From Methyloprofundus sedimenti (GTDB taxonomy: Bacteria > Pseudomonadota > Gammaproteobacteria > Methylococcales > Methylomonadaceae), in NCBI RefSeq assembly GCF_002072955.1, contig NZ_LPUF01000001.1:2192896-2256895 (forward strand): a stretch of 64,000 bases of DNA, in the 5' to 3' direction. How positions within the stretch are numbered: position 1 is the first letter of the stretch; each line of letters begins with the position of its first letter. The notes under the pieces were generated by a model. The model searched no databases and had not been told where the DNA came from. It worked only from the letters and a program-made list of their open reading frames with translations. The translations under genes were made by a program, and so were the position numbers. Below, one piece after another: positions 27,325-36,048 of this stretch.

Positions 27325-30300
27325 ATGCCATCGCAACAACTTATTAAACAAATTTCTAAAAATCTATCCAAAACGCTTAATAAAGACCGGCAGCCGATCA
27401 AGCGACAACTTGATCGCTTACGCAATGAATTAAGAAAAGGACAGCAAGTTGAAGAAAAGTTACGCCAGCTGGAACTCAAACTTAAGCAATCGATACAAAA
27501 GCGTCATACCCGTTTAGCCAGTTTCCCTGTTCTGGATTTCCCCGATTTACCTATTTCCGCTAAAAAAGACGAAATCGCTGAACTTATCAAAAATAATCAG
27601 GTGATGATACTCTGTGGTGAAACCGGTTCAGGTAAAACCACGCAATTACCTAAAATATGCTTATCTATCGGGCGTGGTGCAGCAGGCTTAATTGGACATA
27701 CTCAGCCCAGGCGTATTGCCGCCCGAACAGTTGCCGACCGTATTGCTGAGGAACTCAAACAGCCTCTAGGTCAGGCAGTCGGATATAAAGTCCGGTTTCA
27801 TGACCAGACGCGGGAAACGTCACTCATTAAATTAATGACCGACGGGATTTTGCTTGCAGAATCCCAGAATGATCCGTATTTAAGTGAATATGACACGATC
27901 ATTATTGATGAAGCTCATGAGCGCAGTTTAAATATTGATTTTCTGTTGGGTTATATGCGTTGGTTATTACCGCGCAGGCCTGATCTCAAATTAATTATTA
28001 CTTCCGCAACTATTGATCCTGAACGTTTTTCCGAACATTTTTTTAATGCGCCAATTATTAACGTATCAGGGCGTACTTTTCCTGTCGAAATGCGCTACCG
28101 ACCGATTGAACAGGATGAGGAAGAAGATGAAACGACCAGTGATGTGCAGCAAGCTATTTTAGATGCGGTCGATGAATTGCAGCATGATATTAGCGGTGAT
28201 ATTCTGATTTTTCTTAGTGGTGAACGCGATATACGTGAAACCCATGAATCCTTGAGTAAGCATAATCAGGGACGTTTTGAAATTTTACCCCTGTATTCAA
28301 AACTCAGTGTCAGCGAACAGGAACGAGTGTTTAAAACCAGGGCAGGTAAACGACGCATAGTCCTGTCAACCAATGTTGCAGAAACATCACTGACTGTACC
28401 AGGGATACGTAGTGTTATCGATGTTGGTCATGCACGGATTAGTCGCTATAGTCATCGTAGTAAAATTCAGCGCCTGCCGATTGAAAAAGTTTCGCAAGCC
28501 AGCGCCAACCAAAGAGCAGGGCGTTGTGGTCGTGTTGCTGAAGGGATTTGTATCCGTTTATATTCACATGATGATTATTTAAGCCGTCCTGAATTTACCG
28601 AGCCAGAAATTAAACGCACCAGTTTATCAGCGGTTATTTTACAAATGGCATCGCTTAAATTAGGTGATATACGCGACTTCCCTTTTGTAGAGCCACCCGA
28701 AGATAAAATGATTCGTGATGGTTTAAATACCTTGCAGGAAGTCAACGCGCTGGATAATTCAGGCAAACTAACGCCTATAGGTCAGAAATTAGCCAAACTC
28801 CCTGTAGACCCAAAATTAGCTCGTATGTTAATTGCTGCTGATGCAATGTCCTGTCTTAGTGAAGTGGCTATTATAGTTTCAGGTCTCAGTATTCAAGATC
28901 CGCGTGAAAAGCCAGCTGACAAAATGCAGCAAGCGGACAGCAAACATGCAGAATTTATTGCAGAAGGCTCAGATTTCCTCAGTTTTATTAATATATGGAA
29001 TACTTTTGAAGAGCGTAAAAAACATTTATCCAATAATCAGCTTCGTAAATGGTGTAAGCAGAATTTCCTCTCTTATGTACGGTTAAAAGAATGGCAGGAT
29101 GTACATACCCAGATTTTACAAGTGATTAGGGGGGAATTAAAGCTCAAGCTGAACAGCACAGAAGCCTCGTATGAAGCGGTGCATCAGGCGCTATTACCGG
29201 GCCTGTTATCCAATATCGGATTTAAACATGAGCAGAATGAATATTTAGGCGCACGAAATTTAAAATTTTTTATTTTCCCGGGTTCAGGGCAATATAAGTT
29301 ACGCCCAAAATGGATTATGGCCGCCGAGCAAGTGGAAACCAGTAAAGTGTATGGGCGCTGCGTGGCAAGGATTGAGCCACAATGGATAGAGCGTTCTGCA
29401 CAGCATCTCATTAAGAAAAATCATTTTGATCCGCATTGGGAGAAAAAAGCGGCGCGTGGCGCTATTTTTGAACGCACTTTATTATTTGGCATCACGCTAC
29501 AATCACGACGTAAAATTCCCTACGAACATGTGGATGCAAAAGCGGCACGACAAATGTTTATTCGCCAGGCATTAGTGGAGCATGATTATCAAACCAATGC
29601 GCCATTTTTTAAAGCAAATGAGAAATTATTAGAAGAAGTCGGTTATATTCAGCATAAAGGCAGACGCGTAGATTTAATTGAAGATGAAGAATGGCTATAT
29701 GATTTTTATGAGCAGAAATTACCTGAAACGGTGGTTAATGGCATCACTTTTGATCAATGGCGTAAAACAGTCGAGCGAGAACACCCGCGCTTATTATTCC
29801 TGACCAAGGAAAACTTAACGCGTCATGATGAAGGACATATTAGCTCTTGGGAATATCCGGACGAGAAACAAATTGGCCGTTTAACATTGCCACTACAGTA
29901 TCGGTTTGAGATCGGTCATGCGGAAGATGGTGTCACTGCTGTTATTCCCGTCCATCAACTCAATCAATTGACCGAGCAAGCCTTTGAATGGCTGGTCCCT
30001 GGTTTATTAAAAGAAAAATTAATAGCATTAATCAAAGGCTTACCTAAGCAATTACGTAAACATTTTGTTCCTGTACCCTCGATGGTAGACTGCTGCCTTG
30101 AAGTTGAGCCGGACGGTAAAGGCTCTTTGTATGAATGGCTATCCATGCGATTACGTAAACTCACAGGTGAATCTATTCCTTTAACCGCCTGGAATACAGA
30201 ACTGATAACTGATCATTTACGCATGAATTTTAGGGTGATAGACGAACAAGGTATACAACTTGATAACAGTCGTGATTTAAAAGCCCTGCAGCGTAAATAC

Positions 30301-31227
30301 AATGAAACAGCCGGGGATAGTTTTAATCAACTGGCAGAAGACGAGCTAAATTATACAGGTTGTATTAAATGGGTATTCGGTGAATTACCTGAAGTTTATC
30401 AATTTGAACAAAATGGCCAAAATTTTATTGGCTATCCTGCCATTATTGATGAAGGCGATGCGGTCGGCGTGCGTATTCTGGATACCCAGGAAAAAGCTGA
30501 TTTACATAATGAGGCAGGCCTTTCCCGTTTATTCCAGTTGCATTTAAAAAAAGATACCAAGTATATCCTTAAAAACCTGCCATTTTCACCTGAGTCCGAA
30601 CTGGCTTATAACCGCTTGAGCATGCATGGCGATTTAACTCGGGATATCAGGAGTTCTGGTTATAAAGAAGATATGCTCGGTTTGGTTATTCGATCGGTAT
30701 TTGTATCTGGACGTATGCTGCGAACAGAAGAACAATTTGAGCAATGTTTGAAAGATAACAAACCGGAACTTATTAACACAGCAAATAAAATTGGTGAGCA
30801 TGTTGTTAAAGCATTAACACTGTATACGCAGATTAAAATACTCGTAGATCGTTTGCCTCAGGATGACAAATCTGTAATCGATGTACAGCAGCAATTAGCA
30901 CGTTTATTTTATCAGGGCTTTCTGACAACAACGTCAAATGAGCATTTAAAGCACTATCCGCGTTATTTAAAAGCAATAGAAACTCGTTTGCAAAGTATGT
31001 TGCAACAGCCTGATAAAGATCAGCAAAAAATGCAAGAAATGGCAAAATTTCAGCAATGGTTCTGGCAAAGTATTGCAAAACGCCAGAAAGATGAAATTGT
31101 TAATCCGGAACGCGAGGTATTTCGGTGGATGCTGGAAGAATTTAGAGTGTCCTTATTTGCTCAGCAACTAAAAACGCCTATCCCTGTGTCGGCAAAACGT
31201 CTGGAAAAAGCATGGAATAGTCTATAG
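27325..31227 (+). CDS. hrpA: HrpA-type DEAH-box RNA helicase
   Basis: 1300 residues, the normal HrpA length. Helicase motifs: I GETGSGKTTQLPK (~96), Ia TQPRRIAAR, II DEAH in IIIDEAHERSLN (~194), III TSATIDPERFS, V STNVAETSLTVPGI and VI QRAGRCGRVAEG. The helicase-associated and OB-fold domains follow, then the long C-terminal DUF3418 region. HrpA acts in mRNA processing and rescue of stalled ribosomes. It appears monocistronic; a terminator-like hairpin lies about 230 bases downstream. Confidence 0.96.
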   Translation: MPSQQLIKQISKNLSKTLNKDRQPIKRQLDRLRNELRKGQQVEEKLRQLELKLKQSIQKRHTRLASFPVLDFPDLPISAKKDEIAELIKNNQVMILCGETGSGKTTQLPKICLSIGRGAAGLIGHTQPRRIAARTVADRIAEELKQPLGQAVGYKVRFHDQTRETSLIKLMTDGILLAESQNDPYLSEYDTIIIDEAHERSLNIDFLLGYMRWLLPRRPDLKLIITSATIDPERFSEHFFNAPIINVSGRTFPVEMRYRPIEQDEEEDETTSDVQQAILDAVDELQHDISGDILIFLSGERDIRETHESLSKHNQGRFEILPLYSKLSVSEQERVFKTRAGKRRIVLSTNVAETSLTVPGIRSVIDVGHARISRYSHRSKIQRLPIEKVSQASANQRAGRCGRVAEGICIRLYSHDDYLSRPEFTEPEIKRTSLSAVILQMASLKLGDIRDFPFVEPPEDKMIRDGLNTLQEVNALDNSGKLTPIGQKLAKLPVDPKLARMLIAADAMSCLSEVAIIVSGLSIQDPREKPADKMQQADSKHAEFIAEGSDFLSFINIWNTFEERKKHLSNNQLRKWCKQNFLSYVRLKEWQDVHTQILQVIRGELKLKLNSTEASYEAVHQALLPGLLSNIGFKHEQNEYLGARNLKFFIFPGSGQYKLRPKWIMAAEQVETSKVYGRCVARIEPQWIERSAQHLIKKNHFDPHWEKKAARGAIFERTLLFGITLQSRRKIPYEHVDAKAARQMFIRQALVEHDYQTNAPFFKANEKLLEEVGYIQHKGRRVDLIEDEEWLYDFYEQKLPETVVNGITFDQWRKTVEREHPRLLFLTKENLTRHDEGHISSWEYPDEKQIGRLTLPLQYRFEIGHAEDGVTAVIPVHQLNQLTEQAFEWLVPGLLKEKLIALIKGLPKQLRKHFVPVPSMVDCCLEVEPDGKGSLYEWLSMRLRKLTGESIPLTAWNTELITDHLRMNFRVIDEQGIQLDNSRDLKALQRKYNETAGDSFNQLAEDELNYTGCIKWVFGELPEVYQFEQNGQNFIGYPAIIDEGDAVGVRILDTQEKADLHNEAGLSRLFQLHLKKDTKYILKNLPFSPESELAYNRLSMHGDLTRDIRSSGYKEDMLGLVIRSVFVSGRMLRTEEQFEQCLKDNKPELINTANKIGEHVVKALTLYTQIKILVDRLPQDDKSVIDVQQQLARLFYQGFLTTTSNEHLKHYPRYLKAIETRLQSMLQQPDKDQQKMQEMAKFQQWFWQSIAKRQKDEIVNPEREVFRWMLEEFRVSLFAQQLKTPIPVSAKRLEKAWNSL

Positions 31228-31481
31228 AGCGCGGACTGAAGCTTGTTACTATAGTCCGTTGACAAAAACTTACTCCCCCCCTGATAAGCCGGTTTATTGA
31301 CAGTTGTTTCTGTTAATAACAACTCATTTGCCAGCTGCTGATATTAAATGGCTTCAGTTATAAAGTTCAGTACTGATTCTCTTATTGCATTTTCGGTCTC
31401 TGTAATCAATATCTAATGGTTATTAAGTTCCGCATTAATGAATGGATATCAGGAGCCCCAATGGCAAGATTGGGGTTCTTT
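31228..31481. other. Gap between hrpA and the IS66 element
   Basis: 254 bases without a gene. Its only feature is the hairpin at its end (31455-31481). Confidence 0.4.
31455..31481 (+). terminator. Rho-independent terminator-like hairpin
   Basis: gccccaa (31455-31461) pairs with ttggggt (31470-31476), separated by an 8-base loop and followed by TCTTT. It abuts the IS66 left end, so it could equally be part of older inserted DNA. It would stop transcripts coming from hrpA. Confidence 0.45.
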
Positions 31482-31562
31482 GTAAGCGTCAATTCAACCA
31501 CACATTCTAAACCTCTATAAAAAAGGGCACACTAATACCTCCATTTAACTTCAGAGGTCTTT

Positions 31563-31904
31563 ATGAGCCCATCTCAAAATAAAGCGGCTATGCAAGAGCA
31601 TATACCGCAATGGCAAGCCAGTCGTTTAACTCAGACCGAGTATTGCAAGACCCATGCTATCAAGCCGCATATCTTCAGTTATTACAAAAAGAAATTCAGT
31701 TCGGCCAGCTCGTCAGGGCAACAAACCAGCCGACTGGTTCCGGTAAAACTTGTTGCCGAAGACAATTTAATTGACCCAAGGCTATCTTTTCATCCATCGG
31801 TTATTAAAGTCACTCATATTAATGGCTTTATCCTGGAAATACAGGCCGATACGAAGCTCAGCGTTTTAAAACCGTTATTGGAATTGGTGAGATCTTTATC
31901 ATGA
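31563..31904 (+). CDS. tnpA: IS66 TnpA accessory protein
   Basis: 113 residues of the IS66 Orf1/TnpA type: MQEHIPQWQASRLTQTEYCK at the start is a helix-turn-helix, and the C-terminus FILEIQADTKLSVLKPLLEL is characteristic. It appears intact. Its stop overlaps the tnpB start (ATGA), the usual IS66 coupling. It is probably non-functional in effect because tnpB and tnpC are broken. Confidence 0.88.
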   Translation: MSPSQNKAAMQEHIPQWQASRLTQTEYCKTHAIKPHIFSYYKKKFSSASSSGQQTSRLVPVKLVAEDNLIDPRLSFHPSVIKVTHINGFILEIQADTKLSVLKPLLELVRSLS

Positions 31905-32204
31905 TAAACGGTCTTGTTGTTAATCAGGTGTATCTGGCAACAGGTTTTACCGAAGTCCATTAATGGCTTGTCCCTGATTGTGTCAGAGCAGTTGGGTCAT
32001 GATCCCTTTACCGGGAGTGTTTTTGTCTTTTGTAATCGCTCTCGCGATAAACTGAAAATACTCTATTGGGAATGTAATGGATTCTGGCTTTATTATCGTC
32101 GCCTGGATAAGGGAAAGTTTCAATGGCCAACCGAGTCGAACGAACAGACTCTGACACTCAACTTACGTGAATTACACTGGTTACTGGATGGTTTATGCTA
32201 TTGA
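31901..32204 (+). pseudogene. tnpB: IS66 TnpB, frameshifted
   Basis: The frame from ATG 31901 gives INGLVVNQVYLATGFTEVH and stops. The remaining family sequence, KSINGLSLIVSEQLGHDPFT ... KILYWECNGFW, continues in another frame to 32204. A frameshift with loss of a few bases around 31955-31965 therefore separates the two parts. TnpB (Orf2) is needed for IS66 transposition. Confidence 0.85.
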
Positions 32205-32341
32205 TCAAGCGACTCTATTTTGCATAAAAAGAATCCATAAGAAAGCAAGTTAAACCTTATTTACCAGCCTTTTAGTGGTATAATATTCACCATAAAACAC
32301 TTCCTGAGACACTGCCAGATGAAACGAATGCACTGCAAAAA

Positions 32342-33183
32342 ATGGTGCTGGATTATCAGTCGACAGTGTATCAATTACAGGAAAAACTGACATGGTATGA
32401 GGAGCAGTTTCGTCTGTTTCAACACCAGCGCTTTGGAGCATCCAGTGAAAAGTGTCCTGATCAAATGGCGTTGTTTAATGAAGCGGAATCGATTCTTGAC
32501 GCCTTAAAGCAAGAGGAGACTGATCTTGAAGAAACGGTTAGCTATCAGCGTAAAAAGCCAGGTCGTAAACCGCTCTCCAGACATCTCCCACGAGAAGTGG
32601 TGCGCTATGAATTACCTGAAGTAGAACGTATGTGTGTGACTGTGGCCATGCCTTGCATGAGGCTGGCGAAGACACGTCAGAGCAGTTAGAAATCATACCT
32701 GCTCAAATCAAACTGATTCAACATGTGCAGGTAAAGTATGCCTGTCGTGCCTGTGAAAATGGCATGATCAGTGCGCCTAAACCGGCACAACCTATTCCAC
32801 GCAGTTTTGCTTCGGCCAGCTTACTAGCCTACATTATTGTGGCCAAGTTTATGGTGGATAGCTTGCCACTCTATTGGGGTAACCTGAGCTGCTATATTGA
32901 TGACGGAAATATACACATTGATAATAATGCAGCTGAACGTCGTATCAAACCGTTTGTGATTGGGCGTAAAAACTGGCTGTTTAATCAAACACCTCGTGGA
33001 GAAAATGCCAGTGCACTGCTATACAGCCTGGTGCAAACAGCGGTTGCCAATAATCTGGAGCCTTTTGATTATCTGAAGTATTTGCTTACTGAGCTACCCA
33101 AGCTTGGCAGGCATTATGAACCAGAAGCACTGGATCAGTTTCTACCCTGGAACTTGATTGAAAAAGTTAAGCCTTTAATGTAA
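32342..33183 (+). pseudogene. tnpC: IS66 TnpC transposase, frameshifted and internally deleted
   Basis: The N-terminal part has the IS66 helix QLQEKLTWYEEQFRLFQHQR and FGASSEKCPDQMALFNEAE. A TG dinucleotide gained near 32629 (gtatgtgtgtgac) shifts the frame before the zinc-finger CDCGHALHEAGE. After KFMVDSLPLY the sequence jumps directly to WGNLSCYIDDGNIHIDNNAA, so roughly 200 residues holding the first catalytic Asps are missing. The C-terminal RRIKPFVIGRKNWLF block is intact. It cannot encode an active transposase. Confidence 0.88.
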
Positions 33184-33222
33184 GTGGAGTAGCTTGTCTA
33201 GGTGGGAAGAATCGACGGTTAC

Positions 33223-33389
33223 TTTAATTCAATGACTTCACACCCCGCTCTCTCTGTATGAGCATAAATACTCTGGTAAACAAATTTTCCAATATCCCCT
33301 TTTAAAATTCGATAACGATACTTTGGCACAAAAACAATATGGTACTGTCAAAACCATATGACATGTGATAATTTTTGAAATCTGCTCAT
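33223..33389 (-). pseudogene. IS200/IS605 TnpA remnant cut by IS66
   Basis: Reading leftward from 33389, the frame gives SRFQKLSHVIWF, then an in-frame TGA, then QYHIVFVPKYRYRILKGDIG and AHTERAGCEVIEL. This is the N-terminus of an IS200-type Y1 transposase, and it stops exactly at the IS66 right end. The catalytic HUH and Tyr parts are absent. IS66 evidently landed in, or recombined with, an IS200 copy that was already damaged. Confidence 0.8.
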
Positions 33390-33676
33390 TTGTCTCTCTT
33401 AGTTAAATTGCGGGAACAACTTAACTTGTTGATACTCTTGAGCAGACTTTTACGCAAAGCTTTTTTTGCCCCCGCCCACAGGGCGCGGTTATCTAAGTTG
33501 TAATATAGTTAGCGTATAGAAATGTGTTGTTTGTACAGGTAGAGGAATCTATGAAAATTGCCTATTTTTCTAATTAATTTATATGGAGGATAAAAATCTC
33601 TCAACTTAATGCTATTTTGCTTATTTTTTGCAGGAAGGTTACAAACCTGTATGTCAATTATTAAAAGGTATATTTG
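33390..33676. other. IS200 left flank and leader of small membrane genes
   Basis: Contains GC-rich partial hairpins (cccgcccacagggcgcgg, near 33472) of the kind that form IS200 ends, then AT-rich sequence likely to hold the promoter of the two small membrane-protein genes. No gene was seen. Confidence 0.35.
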
Positions 33677-33826
33677 ATGAAGACAAGAGTTTTGACGTTT
33701 TTGGTTTTGATTCTAGTGCTGGTTACTGACCTTGGGCCGGTACCGACGATTAGTCTTATTTTCCTTTATGTTGTTAATTTTAGACCGTTATGGTTTAAAC
33801 GGCTTGTAGATGAGATTTATCGATGA
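33677..33826 (+). CDS. 49-residue membrane peptide, first of a paralogous pair
   Basis: A tiny protein with one strongly hydrophobic segment (VLTFLVLILVLVTD), then GPVPTISLIFLYVVNFRPLW and a basic/acidic tail FKRLVDEIYR. AAAAGG lies nine bases before the ATG. It is paralogous to the next gene, sharing the pattern GP(V/I)PT-SL---YVV-FRP-WFK-LVD-IY. Conservation between the two copies supports real coding. No function was recognised. Confidence 0.7.
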   Translation: MKTRVLTFLVLILVLVTDLGPVPTISLIFLYVVNFRPLWFKRLVDEIYR

Positions 33827-33978
33827 TAACAAGAATAATAACCTCTCTGGTACTGGTAATTTTAGCAATTATAGGTATTGGTCCTATCCCGACAAGCAGT
33901 CTGATTGCTATTTATGTTGTGCTTTTCAGGCCAAAGTGGTTTAAGCATTTGGTTGATAGCATTTACCAAAATGATTAG
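33823..33978 (+). CDS. 51-residue membrane peptide, second of a paralogous pair
   Basis: Overlaps the preceding gene by ATGA, so translation is coupled. Sequence: hydrophobic SLVLVILAIIGIGPIPTSSL, then IYVVLFRPKWFKHLVDSIYQ. The central FRPxWFKxLVD block matches its neighbour, indicating tandem duplication followed by divergence. A short helix-loop-helix in the inner membrane with a basic cytoplasmic end is likely. Role unknown. Confidence 0.7.
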   Translation: MITRIITSLVLVILAIIGIGPIPTSSLIAIYVVLFRPKWFKHLVDSIYQND

Positions 33979-34109
33979 TATGCATGCACACGATCGGGAA
34001 CCTCGAGAAACCTGAAATGGCTATTTAGACTATTTCAGACACACTTAGCCTGTTAAAAGGAAAAAGCAGGCTTAACATTGCACTTTTTAGGCTACATAAA
34101 CGCGTCAAA

Positions 34110-34325
34110 TTGCAGGCGGGAGTCAATAATGTAGCAGATTGGAGTGCTGGATATCTAGATGCGCCGGGTAGAAAAACAGCAAAAAATATAGGTTTTCGTC
34201 ACGAAGGGATAAAAACAGGTATAGATAACCAACATAAAAATTTCATGGCTAGTTATCTAGTGATGACCGTTATAGCAATAATCCTGATTACATATTCAGT
34301 CATCGTTTTGGCATCAAGGATATAA
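34110..34325 (+). CDS. Possible small single-pass membrane protein
   Basis: 71 residues if it starts at TTG 34110. A polar N-terminal half (NNVADWSAGYLDAPGRKTAK) precedes one C-terminal transmembrane segment (MASYLVMTVIAIILITYSVI). No ATG or good ribosome site is visible, and the frame is open further upstream, so the start is uncertain. A palindrome, agcctg ... caggct, lies at about 34047-34072. No family was recognised. Confidence 0.35.
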   Translation: MQAGVNNVADWSAGYLDAPGRKTAKNIGFRHEGIKTGIDNQHKNFMASYLVMTVIAIILITYSVIVLASRI

Positions 34326-34405
34326 ATACAGGCATCTCAAAGGTCTCAAAGTCAACAAACTCTTGTGCAAGTGCTTGGTTGAAAAGTTGTGCTGCAGATC
34401 GGTAT

Positions 34406-34687
34406 TTAAGGTGTATTCTTTTTAAAAATTTTGAACCATACCCATACAGAACAAGTTGTACCAAGTGCAACGTAGGCATAGTTTGCAGTCAATTTGAGTA
34501 AGGTATTGCCCGGGTCATGCTGTAAAGTATCTTTTAAATCCGGAGTAATAAAGTAGGTCCAGAGCAGGGCAGGGATAAAAAAGGCCAGGAATCCTGTTAA
34601 AGCCATAGGAACGGGGTTTTTACCTGCATCTAATGCGGATTTAAAAAACAGGACGGTGATAATAATTGCTGCGAGAGTACCAGGCAT
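34406..34687 (-). CDS. Three-helix membrane protein of unknown function
   Basis: 93 residues from the ATG at 34687, which has a good GGAGG upstream; the open frame extends 11 codons further but that start is poorer. Three hydrophobic segments: PGTLAAIIITVLFFKSAL, PMALTGFLAFFIPALLWTYF and ANYAYVALGTTCSVWVWFKI. It is divergent from the LysR gene, which could regulate it from the ~300-bp intergenic region. Confidence 0.7.
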   Translation of the reverse strand: MPGTLAAIIITVLFFKSALDAGKNPVPMALTGFLAFFIPALLWTYFITPDLKDTLQHDPGNTLLKLTANYAYVALGTTCSVWVWFKIFKKNTP

Positions 34688-34991
34688 CGAGACCTCCTTA
34701 AGTTTAGTCGCATGTATCATAGCCTGAACAACTATGGCTGTCTATTTCGAAGGAGATATGTGGTATTTTCTAATGATCAAAAAAAACGCCTAATTATAAA
34801 AGCTTGAGCTAGTTTTCATTTCTTACTTAAAAGTATAAATTCAAAAGAATTAAGAAACTGTGCTGCAAACTAAGCATATAATTAAGCGTTTCGTTATCTC
34901 CGAGACATATTCTATAGGTACACCAGAAATTTATATAGATAGCATAAAGTTTATATTATATAAACCCCTGGTTTATAAAAACGAGTGAATA

Positions 34992-35927
34992 ATGGATAAG
35001 CTAAAAAACATGCAGGTATTTTGCCGTATCGTCGAGCTGGGAACGTTTGCAGCGGTTGCGCGGGAAATGGACGTGTCCGCCATGATGATCAGCAAATATA
35101 TGCGTAGTTTAGAGAATTCTTTAGGTATTTCATTAATTAACCGTAAGACACGGCAGTTATATGTGACTGAATTAGGCCAAGCATACTATCGTCAGTGCAA
35201 ACAAATTTTAGAGGATTTAACGGATTTAGAAAGCTCGATTGTTGAATCCGGGAAGCTGGTAAAGGGGGTGCTAAAGATTAATGCGCCAATTGATTTCGGT
35301 GGAATCTATATGTTGCCGGTCATTAATGCGTATCAACAGAAATATCCTGAAGTGGATGTATTAATGTCACTGGATAACACCTTTGTTAATTTACGCTCCG
35401 GAAAATATGATATTTCGATAGTTGTTACCGATAGGCTGGACCAGGGCGTGGTCGCACGAAAAATTGCGCAGACGTCTTTATGTACCTATGCGTCTCCTGA
35501 TTATCTGCAGCGATTTGGAACACCTGAAACTATAGAGGATTTAGCTGCGCATAAATGCTTACACTATTTAGATACACCGCATGCCGACGCCTGGGTCTTT
35601 AATAAAGGTCAGGAGCGTATCGAAATTCGACCAAAATGGATTTTTGCATCAAATAATGGCGGTGCCCTGTGCCAGGCTGCTTCATTAGGCATGGGAATTG
35701 TGCGCTCGCCAGCGCTGTCAGTAAGACGTTACGTGCAGTCAGGTGAATTAGTTGAAATACTGGAGGATTTTAAACTGCCTACTTTATCTGTTTATGCAAC
35801 TTATCTACAGCGTAATTATTACCCGGCCAAAATAAGTACTTTTATTGATTTTCTGGTGGATTCTTTTCTTGATAAAGGCCACACAAAGAATAAAGAGACT
35901 GGTAAACACACTGGGCAGTCAAAATAA
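34992..35927 (+). CDS. LysR-family transcriptional regulator
   Basis: 311 residues. Winged helix-turn-helix at residues 1-60 (KLKNMQVFCRIVELGTFAAV, AREMDVSAMMISKYMRSLEN, LGISLINRKTR), then a periplasmic-binding-protein-like effector domain (APIDFGGIYMLPVINAYQQK ... GALCQAASLGMGIVRSPALS). This arrangement is close to the AaeR/DmlR-type subgroup. It is divergent from a small membrane gene; the 3' neighbour, CoA-disulfide reductase, is convergent. Confidence 0.92.
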   Translation: MDKLKNMQVFCRIVELGTFAAVAREMDVSAMMISKYMRSLENSLGISLINRKTRQLYVTELGQAYYRQCKQILEDLTDLESSIVESGKLVKGVLKINAPIDFGGIYMLPVINAYQQKYPEVDVLMSLDNTFVNLRSGKYDISIVVTDRLDQGVVARKIAQTSLCTYASPDYLQRFGTPETIEDLAAHKCLHYLDTPHADAWVFNKGQERIEIRPKWIFASNNGGALCQAASLGMGIVRSPALSVRRYVQSGELVEILEDFKLPTLSVYATYLQRNYYPAKISTFIDFLVDSFLDKGHTKNKETGKHTGQSK

Positions 35928-36048
35928 AGTCAGTCAGTTATTGTATTTTCACCGGGCAATTCTCAGCTTTTGTTAACCAGATATTTATTTGTTTAAGAGC
36001 TGTCATATAGGCAGTGGCAGATATTTACAGTGTTCAAATGTGCCACTA

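Larger units (their letters stand above)
31482..33222 (+). mobile_element. Decayed, internally deleted IS66-family element
   Basis: The left end begins gtaagcgtcaattcaacc (31482), the GTAAGCG start typical of IS66. The inverted right end gaatcgacggttac stops at 33222. It contains intact tnpA, a frameshifted tnpB and a tnpC with a frameshift and a large in-frame deletion. At 1.74 kb it is about 0.7 kb shorter than a full IS66. I found no matching 8-bp target duplication. Confidence 0.85.
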
